A DNA stretch of 64,000 bases from Kitasatospora kifunensis (GTDB lineage Bacteria; Actinomycetota; Actinomycetes; Streptomycetales; Streptomycetaceae): assembly GCF_014203855.1 (NCBI RefSeq), contig NZ_JACHJV010000001.1, positions 7,006,001 through 7,070,000 on the forward strand, written 5' to 3'. The notes below the pieces were generated by a model. The model was not told the DNA's origin. It was given only the letters and a program-made list of their open reading frames with translations, and made no database searches. Shown here piece by piece: positions 59,013 through 64,000 of the stretch (the first letter of the stretch is position 1; the number at the start of each line of letters is the position of its first letter). A program made the position numbers and the translations under genes.

Positions 59013-59792
59013 GTGGGGACAGCTCAGCTCACGGCGGTACCGGAGCCGAAGTACTGGCACCTGCGCTCGGTGCTGCTGCGCGCCATCGACTCGGAGTTCT
59101 CCATCGGCGAGGTGATCCCCAACGAGCGTGAGCTCGCCGCCCGTTTCGGGGTCGCCCGGGCCACCTTGCGTCAGGCCCTGGACCAGCTGGAGCTGGAGGG
59201 TCGGCTGGTCCGCCGCCGCGGCATCGGCACCCTGGTCGCCGCCCCGCGGGTGGGCGTGCCGGTCAGTCGGCGCGAGGAGGGCTGGCCCGGCGGCAGCCGC
59301 GAGCAGGCCTGGCACACGGTCGACTGCGTGAGCGCGCCCGCGGCCGAGCGACTGGCGCAGGCACTGGGCGTCCCGGTCGGCGAGACGGTGCACACCGTGC
59401 GCCGACTGCGGGTCGAGCAGGGGCAGACGGTGGCCACGGAGTCGCTGCACGTGCCGGAGTCGGTGGTGGCCCAGGTGCCCGAGATCCGGCTGTCGGGTGC
59501 GGCGGCGGAGGCCGACGACCACGCGCGTTCGGTGCTGCGCCGGCTGGAGCGGCTCACCGTGGACGGCGAGTCGCGGGCGGTGGAGCTCGGTGTCGCCGAG
59601 GCCGAGGAGGCCACGCTGCTGCAGCGCCCGCCGGGCACGCCGGTGCTGGTGGTCACCACCCAGTACGCCTCGGGCGGTCGGCTGGCCGCGCTCGCGGTCT
59701 CGACGTACCGGGCGGACACCTGCCGACTGACCTTCGGTGAGACCGGTCTGGTCGAGGTCACCCCGGTGGCACCGGTGCGCACCGCCTCCTGA
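59013..59792 (+). CDS. GntR/HutC family transcriptional regulator
   Basis: 259 residues from GTG 59013, with GGAGG 5 nt upstream. N-terminal winged helix (VIPNERELAARFGVARATLRQALDQLELEGRLVRR) and UTRA effector domain (ESLHVPESVVAQVPEI, LLQRPPGTPVLVVTT). The HTH resembles DasR and other HutC members. It lies beside a dre-like operator and a converging ROK regulator. Ligand likely a sugar or amino sugar; DasR paralogue is possible but identity with DasR is not shown. Confidence 0.88.
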   Translation: MGTAQLTAVPEPKYWHLRSVLLRAIDSEFSIGEVIPNERELAARFGVARATLRQALDQLELEGRLVRRRGIGTLVAAPRVGVPVSRREEGWPGGSREQAWHTVDCVSAPAAERLAQALGVPVGETVHTVRRLRVEQGQTVATESLHVPESVVAQVPEIRLSGAAAEADDHARSVLRRLERLTVDGESRAVELGVAEAEEATLLQRPPGTPVLVVTTQYASGGRLAALAVSTYRADTCRLTFGETGLVEVTPVAPVRTAS

Positions 59793-59803
59793 ACTCCGTA
59801 CCG

Positions 59804-59855
59804 GGCTGAGGGCCGGCCCCCCGTTCGCCAAGCGACGCGGGGCCGGCCCTCAGCC
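59804..59855. terminator. bidirectional terminator GntR/ROK
   Basis: GGCTGAGGGCCGGCCCC and its exact complement (17 bp) with an 18-nt loop, between converging stops. Confidence 0.9.
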
Positions 59856-59886
59856 GTGTCCAGTTACCGTCCTGCGCCGTGTCCAC

Positions 59887-61041
59887 TCACCGCGAGGTCG
59901 GCTGGTCCACGGCGAAGAGCTGCTCCTCGACCTGGTCCAGCGCCAGCCGCAGCGCCCCCAGCGCCACCACGTCCTCGCCCAGCGCGGAGAGCGCCACCTC
60001 CGGCGCGCGCAGGCAGTACAGCGCCAGTTGCTCGCGCAGCGGCGAGAGGACGTCGTCCAGCCCGGCCGCCCAGCCGCCGACCACCACCAGCTGCGGATCG
60101 ATCGCAAGCACCAGTGCCGCGACGTCGTGCACCAGGCGCTGCAGGAAGCGGTCCATGGCCACCCGGGCCACCTCGTCACCCTCCCGGGCCAGGGTCAGCA
60201 CCCGCGCCACCGCGGCCTCGTCCAGCGGGTCCAGCGGCTTGCCGCTGGTGGAGAGCAGGCGCTCGGGAGTGGCCTCCTGGCCGAGCAGGTGCAGCGCGCC
60301 GATCTCGCCGGCCGCGCCGCCGAAGCCGCGGTGCAGCCGCCCGTTGATCAGCGACCCGGCGCCGGGGCTCAGACCGGCCAGGACGAAGACCACATCGCCC
60401 ATGCCGACGGCCGCGCCCTGCCAGTGCTCGGCGATGGCGGCGAGGTTGGCGTCGTTCTCGATCAGTACGGGACAGCGGAACGAGCGGCGCAGCCGGGCGC
60501 CGAGGTCCAGGCCGGTCCAACCGGGCATCGCGGTACCAAGACGCACCGTGCCGTCGCGGTCCACGATGCCGGGGGTGCCCACCCCGACCGCCCACAGGTT
60601 GTCGCGGGAGACGCCCGCCTTGCGCAGCACCTCGGCGACGGCCGTGCGGGCGGCGCCCAGGCGTTCCTCGGCGTCGAGCGTCTCGTCGACCGGGCGGGCG
60701 AAGGTGCCGAGCCGGTGTCCGGTCAGGTCGGCCAGCACCACGCGGATGATGTGGACGCCGATCTCGATCCCCAGGATGTGCCCGGCCTCGGCGCGGAACC
60801 GGAACCAGCGGGCCGGGCGGCCGCGCTGGCGGCCGTTCTCCTGCGCCTGGTCCACCTCGGCGACCAGGCCGGACTCCACCAGGCCCTCGATCACGCCCTC
60901 GACGGTCGGCCGGGACAGCCCGGTGTCGCCGACCAGTTGGGTCAGCGTGACGGCCTGCCCGTCGCGCAGCGCGCGCAGGGTGACCGCGGCGTTGATCCGA
61001 CGCAGCAGCGAGGAGTCTCCTCCGGTGAGTCGATCCGCCAA
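59887..61041 (-). CDS. ROK family transcriptional regulator
   Basis: 384 residues from TTG 61041 (AAAGG 9 nt upstream). N-terminal winged helix (VTLTQLVGDTGLSRPTVEGVIEGLVESGLV) and C-terminal ROK domain: LGIEIGVHIIRVVLADLTG, GVGTPGIVDRDGTVRLG, IENDANLAAIAEHWQG, FGGAAGEIGALHLLG and VVGGWAAGLDDVL. The zinc motif CxCGxxGCxE that normally follows GAL-H is missing. Possibly responds to a sugar. It faces the GntR gene across a terminator. Confidence 0.88.
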   Translation of the reverse strand: MADRLTGGDSSLLRRINAAVTLRALRDGQAVTLTQLVGDTGLSRPTVEGVIEGLVESGLVAEVDQAQENGRQRGRPARWFRFRAEAGHILGIEIGVHIIRVVLADLTGHRLGTFARPVDETLDAEERLGAARTAVAEVLRKAGVSRDNLWAVGVGTPGIVDRDGTVRLGTAMPGWTGLDLGARLRRSFRCPVLIENDANLAAIAEHWQGAAVGMGDVVFVLAGLSPGAGSLINGRLHRGFGGAAGEIGALHLLGQEATPERLLSTSGKPLDPLDEAAVARVLTLAREGDEVARVAMDRFLQRLVHDVAALVLAIDPQLVVVGGWAAGLDDVLSPLREQLALYCLRAPEVALSALGEDVVALGALRLALDQVEEQLFAVDQPTSR

Positions 61042-61425
61042 GTCGCTGCCTTTCCGCGTTCGCGCGACTGCAGGTGGCGCGCGGTGACAAGTGCGCGGTG
61101 AGCTCCGTTGCTCCTCGGCACGGGCCGTCCGACGGCGCCACGACGGTGCGCCGCACGCCGGAGGGCGTCAGCCGGATCGTACCCGCGAGGCATCGTGGTC
61201 GCGAGTAAATGCGCAGCTCATGACCGGTTCGGTATCGAAAGTTGACCTACCGATCGCCGTCGGCGCGACCGGGCGAGCTCGCGCCGACGGGGTCGGGCTG
61301 ATGGGGCGTCAGACGATGTGGGGGAAAACCCGGTGGCGTGCACTAGGGTCTGCTCACCACCACCGAGCACGTCAGCAGTACATCAGCAGTACATCAGCAG
61401 CACATCACGAGCAGAGGAACGCGTC
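61042..61425. other. 384-nt divergent region with hairpin and 11-bp repeats
   Basis: Between ROK and methyltransferase genes. It has a 12-bp hairpin (CCGTCGGCGCGA and complement, 61257-61290), a -10-like TAGGGT (61344-61349), and the 11-bp tandem repeat at 61373-61405. The 61200-61255 part is less GC-rich and may carry the ROK promoter. Confidence 0.55.
61373..61405 (+). repeat. three 11-bp direct repeats in methyltransferase leader
   Basis: CAGCAGTACAT, CAGCAGTACAT and CAGCAGCACAT in perfect tandem, about one helical turn apart, in the presumed 5' UTR directly before AGAGGA. Confidence 0.8.
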
Positions 61426-62184
61426 TTGTCCGATCTCGTCAGTACGACCCCCCAGCACGCCGATGGGGACTCCGTGCGTGAGCGCGCCGATGGGGACTCC
61501 GTGCGTGAGCACGCCAATGAGGACTCCGTGCGTGAGCACGCCAATGAGGACTTTGTGCGCGCGCAGACCCGGCTCGGGGTGGTCCCGTTCGTCCCGGAGA
61601 TCAGCCTGCACATGGCGCAGGAGGCGATCGAGCTGTGGGAGCGCACCGAATCGGCGCGCGGCCAGATCGGGCTGCCGCCGCCGTTCTGGGCCTTCGCCTG
61701 GGCCGGCGGGCTCGGGGTCGCCCGGTACGTGCTGGACCACCCGCAGGCGGTGGCCGGTCGGGCGGTGCTCGACCTGGCGGCCGGCTCGGGGCTGGTGGGC
61801 GTGGCGGCGGCGCGCAGCGGAGCGCGCACCGTGCGGGCCGCGGAGATCGACGCCTACGCGGTGGCGGCGATCGGGCTCAACGCCGCCGCCAACGGCGTGC
61901 GGATCGTGGCCGAGTGCGCGGACCTGCTGGACGGTGACGGGGCGCCGGCCGAGGTGGTGCTGGCCGGGGACGTCTTCTACGAGCGCGCGATGGCCGCCCG
62001 CTTCCTGCCCTTCCTGGAACGCGCGCACGCCCGAGGTGCGTTGGTCCTGGTCGGCGACCCGGGGCGGGCGTACCTGCCGCGCGAACGCTTCACGGCCGTG
62101 GCCGAGTACGAGGTGCCGGTGCTGGCCGACCTGGAGGACAGCGCGGTCAAGCGCACGACGGTGTGGCGGCTCTCGGAGAGCTGA
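61426..62184 (+). CDS. class I SAM methyltransferase with N-terminal repeat
   Basis: 252 residues; TTG 61426 with AGAGGA 7 nt upstream. Residues 11-46 are four near-identical nonapeptides (HADGDSVRE, RADGDSVRE, HANEDSVRE, HANEDFVRA) from a 27-bp tandem repeat at 61456-61563. The methyltransferase domain follows: LPPPFWAFAWAGGLGVARYVLDHP, AVLDLAAGSGLVGVAAARSGA (SAM motif I), AEIDAYAVAAIGLNAAANGV, VVLAGDVFYE. It resembles the COG3897/ETFB-lysine methyltransferase-like group; target unknown. Confidence 0.88.
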   Translation: MSDLVSTTPQHADGDSVRERADGDSVREHANEDSVREHANEDFVRAQTRLGVVPFVPEISLHMAQEAIELWERTESARGQIGLPPPFWAFAWAGGLGVARYVLDHPQAVAGRAVLDLAAGSGLVGVAAARSGARTVRAAEIDAYAVAAIGLNAAANGVRIVAECADLLDGDGAPAEVVLAGDVFYERAMAARFLPFLERAHARGALVLVGDPGRAYLPRERFTAVAEYEVPVLADLEDSAVKRTTVWRLSES

Positions 62185-62255
62185 GCCGCAGGTCCTGACT
62201 GTCCGAGCGGTGGAATTCCCCGGGGCCCACGGGCGAGAGCTGGTAGGACGGTCGG

Positions 62256-62681
62256 ATGAGCGACCTGACGATCCGTCCTGCCACCGCCCACGAGATCCCC
62301 GCGCTGCTCGCCTTCTGGGCCCGCGCGGCCGAGGGCACCAGCATCAGCGACGACCCGGTCGGCGTGGCCCGGCTGATCGAGCGTGACCCCGAGGCCCTGA
62401 TCGTCGCCGAGCGCGAGGGCGCGCTGGTCGGCACGGTGATCGCGGGCTGGGACGGCTGGCGCGCCAGCCTCTACCGGCTCGCGGTCGACCCGCACCAGCG
62501 CCGCCAGGGCATCGGCGCCGCGCTGCTGGCGGCGGCCGAGCGGCGCTTCGAGGCGCTCGGTGGCCGCCGGGCGGACGCGATGGTGCTGGAGCGCAACGAG
62601 CTGGGCCGGCTCACCTGGCAGGCGACCGGCTACCAGCGGGAGGACCAGTGGCGCCGCTGGGTCAAGCCGTTGGGCGCTTAG
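62256..62681 (+). CDS. GNAT family N-acetyltransferase
   Basis: 141 residues from ATG 62256; -10 TAGGAC (62244-62249) 6 nt upstream, so leaderless. Signatures: VGTVIAGWDGWRASLYRLAVDP, then HQRRQGIGAALLAAAERRF (acetyl-CoA loop RRxGIG) and the C-terminal NELGRLTWQATGYQRE. Substrate unknown. A MITE-like repeat begins 6 nt after its stop. Confidence 0.88.
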   Translation: MSDLTIRPATAHEIPALLAFWARAAEGTSISDDPVGVARLIERDPEALIVAEREGALVGTVIAGWDGWRASLYRLAVDPHQRRQGIGAALLAAAERRFEALGGRRADAMVLERNELGRLTWQATGYQREDQWRRWVKPLGA

Positions 62682-62686
62682 GGCTG

Positions 62687-62848
62687 GTCGTCAAACCCCC
62701 TTCTGCTCGGCGACGCCATGCACGCACTCTCGCCGCACCGGGCACAGGCCCAAGTACGTCCAGTACGAGGGCCCGCGCCCGGCACGCCGAGAGCACGCAC
62801 CTGACGCCGCCAAGCCGCCCTGCGGGCGAACGAAGGGGGTTTGACGAC
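62687..62848. repeat. 162-bp MITE-like element
   Basis: 17-bp perfect terminal inverted repeats (GTCGTCAAACCCCCTTC and complement) enclose a core with no coding capacity. It begins 6 nt past the GNAT stop. Size and clean termini fit a non-autonomous transposable repeat; its ends differ from those at 34674-34775, so the two are different families. Confidence 0.75.
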
Positions 62849-62852
62849 AGGA

Positions 62853-62893
62853 CCTGGGCCCTGTCCGGCAAGATCGGCCGGACGGGGCCCAGG
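62853..62893. terminator. terminator for gene at 62909
   Basis: CCTGGGCCCTGTCCGGC and partner, 17 pairs with one G-T wobble and a 7-nt loop, between the MITE and the minus-strand stop. Confidence 0.8.
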
Positions 62894-62908
62894 AGCGAGC
62901 GGCGGTGC

Positions 62909-63520
62909 TCAGGCCAGCGCGCGTACGAGCCGGTGCAGCCAGCGCTTGTAGGCCTCGCTGCCGTAGACCCGGGTGGGGACAAGAAAGGTGTGGGAGCCGA
63001 GGCTGCGGATCTCCTCGTCGATGACCGGCAGCAGGAGCAGCTGCAGTTCGAACGGCGCGGCCCGGTGCCCGAGCTCCGCTTCGACGGCGGCCACCACCGC
63101 CCCGTCCGGGTTGCGGTCGCCAGGGTCCGGTTGCGGCAGCGCCGCCCGCATGGCTTCTGAGGGCAGCTCCCGGAACTCCGGCCACCGCGCCGTGACCACG
63201 CGGCGCAGCTGCGGGTGGGCGGCCAGCTCGCTGAAATCGGGCGGACCGCCCGGTGGAGGCACGAACTCCTCGGGCGACTTGGGGCGCGGGGGCAGGTGGA
63301 TGTCCAGCGTCATGCGCCACCAGGCGAGCCAGCCCTCGGCCAGCGCCTCGCCCGCGCCGGGCACGGAGGGTGCCGGCAGCGGATCGATCCCCAGCGGACC
63401 GGGCACGAGGCCGCCGGCCGGGACGGGGATGCGCTCGGCGGCGCGCACCCACAGCGGTAACTCCAGCTGTGAGTTGCTCCTGATCGAGATGCTCCAGGAC
63501 TCCGACTCCGCGAACCTCAT
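62909..63520 (-). CDS. hypothetical protein, 203 residues
   Basis: ATG 63520 with GGGGGGAG 9 nt upstream; a longer open frame overlaps bioD. Not recognised. It begins MRFAESESWSISIRSNSQLEL, has a Trp/Pro-rich middle (EALAEGWLAWWRMTL, LPPRPKSPEEFVPPPG) and a C-terminal helix pair ending YKRWLHRLVRALA. No membrane segment. It is co-directional with bioD, 35 nt downstream of its stop. Confidence 0.65.
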   Translation of the reverse strand: MRFAESESWSISIRSNSQLELPLWVRAAERIPVPAGGLVPGPLGIDPLPAPSVPGAGEALAEGWLAWWRMTLDIHLPPRPKSPEEFVPPPGGPPDFSELAAHPQLRRVVTARWPEFRELPSEAMRAALPQPDPGDRNPDGAVVAAVEAELGHRAAPFELQLLLLPVIDEEIRSLGSHTFLVPTRVYGSEAYKRWLHRLVRALA

Positions 63521-63555
63521 CTGACCGCTCCCCCCGGTCGGCACCGCTCGCCATG

Positions 63556-64000
63556 CTACGCGTGCGCCGCCGCGAACGCCCCCGCATTCCAGTGCCCGCC
63601 GAGCTCGGGGGCCAGGCAGGCGGCCGCCAACTCGGTGAACCCCGCCGCCGCCGTCGCGCCCGTCGGCAGTGCGCCGAGCAGCGGGGCGCCGGCGGCGATC
63701 GGCAGGTCGGCGAGGTTGCAGCGGGTGGCCAGATCCGGCTCGCTGGGCCAACTGCCCACCACCACACCGATGGTGGCCAGCTTGCGGGCCCGCAGTGCCT
63801 CGGCGGTCAGGGTGGTGGTGTTGAGCGTACCCAGGCCGGGCGCCGCCACCAGGAGCAGCTCGGCACCGTCCACGGCCTGCGCCAGGTCGGCCAGGGTCAG
63901 GCCGTCGGCGTCGTAGCGGACCAGCAGGCCGCCGGCCCCCTCGACCAGCACGAGGTCATGGGAGGCGGTCAACTCCTCCACTGCCGCGAGGAACTGAGGA
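63556..64000 (-). CDS. bioD: dethiobiotin synthase (5' part outside window)
   Basis: The frame continues to the right edge, so about 147 C-terminal residues are visible. SHDLVLVEGAGGLLVRYD is the BioD phosphate-binding segment with the conserved Glu-Gly-Ala-Gly-Gly; LLVAAPGLGTLNTTTLTAEALRAR and GVVVGSWPSEPDLA follow. BioD closes the ureido ring of dethiobiotin from DAPA, CO2 and ATP. The usual neighbours bioA/bioB would lie beyond 64000. Visible C-terminus ends FAAAHA. Confidence 0.93.
   Translation of the reverse strand, partial: PQFLAAVEELTASHDLVLVEGAGGLLVRYDADGLTLADLAQAVDGAELLLVAAPGLGTLNTTTLTAEALRARKLATIGVVVGSWPSEPDLATRCNLADLPIAAGAPLLGALPTGATAAAGFTELAAACLAPELGGHWNAGAFAAAHA

Noticed and set aside
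1..64000. tRNA, rRNA or CRISPR
   Set aside because: No cloverleaf with a T-loop, no rRNA signature and no regularly spaced direct repeats with unique spacers were seen; the tandem arrays have no unique spacers.

Overview
This window looks like chromosome of a Streptomycetaceae actinomycete (Streptomyces, Kitasatospora or Streptacidiphilus). Base composition is very GC-rich with G or C at nearly every third codon position, GTG and TTG starts are common, and many genes appear to be leaderless (a -10 hexamer 6-8 nt before the start codon). Lineage-typical genes are present: RbpA with a SigR promoter, an AfsR/SARP regulator, a SpoIIE-type phosphatase, an Rpf-like protein under a c-di-AMP riboswitch, and a GntR regulator near a dre-like site. 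No rRNA, tRNA, CRISPR, prophage or biosynthetic cluster was recognised. Nearly all of the sequence is assigned to 59 genes; two are cut by the window edges (1-458 and 63556-64000).

Region by region. 1-8.3 kb: membrane PH-domain protein (partial), two overlapping CNNM/CorC genes, a TPR-AAA+ ATPase, a uridine-kinase-like P-loop protein, an acyl-CoA dehydrogenase. 8.5-14 kb: Lrp/AsnC regulator, YtcJ-like amidohydrolase, lnt, fxsA, rbpA. 14-19 kb: FtsK-like protein with a degenerate P-loop and a small membrane protein, an ankyrin protein, GNAT, a small unknown protein, a thioesterase with a repeat tail. 19-24.9 kb: two divergent operons (kinase-iclR-ridA and PLP ammonia-lyase/deacylase/KDPG aldolase) that together fit catabolism of N-acetyl-D-glucosaminate, the acid released by oxidative (LPMO) chitin cleavage. 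24.9-34.6 kb: secreted GDSL hydrolase, DUF6299-like protein, APC permease, methyltransferase, two alpha/beta hydrolases, SRPBCC protein with a 51-residue partner, TenA-like protein. 34.6-47.8 kb: a 102-bp MITE-like repeat, glutaminase, Fpg/Nei glycosylase, acyl-CoA synthetase, EF-G2, MFS exporter, DUF6191-like protein, PEP-mutase family protein, EamA transporter, SEC-C protein, Rpf-like LysM protein with its riboswitch. Two in-phase minisatellites (12 bp and 18 bp) flank the MFS gene. 48-64 kb: a second APC permease, PAS-GAF-SpoIIE-HATPase protein, Mut7-C protein, NAD(P)-binding protein, ArsR regulator, AfsR-like regulator, exonuclease III, GntR, ROK, methyltransferase with a 9-residue repeat, GNAT, a second MITE-like repeat, and the end of bioD.

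How it works together. The clearest functional unit is 19013-24893: deacylation, ammonia elimination, phosphorylation and aldol cleavage would turn N-acetyl-D-glucosaminate into pyruvate and glyceraldehyde 3-phosphate, with RidA clearing enamine by-products and an IclR protein acting at overlapping palindromes in the shared promoter. The GntR and ROK regulators at 59-61 kb belong to families often tied to aminosugar control, but a link to this operon is inference. Other noteworthy points are an Rpf domain without its catalytic glutamate, an FtsK-like protein without its Walker lysine, and the two tandem-repeat tracts at 40.8 and 42.9 kb.
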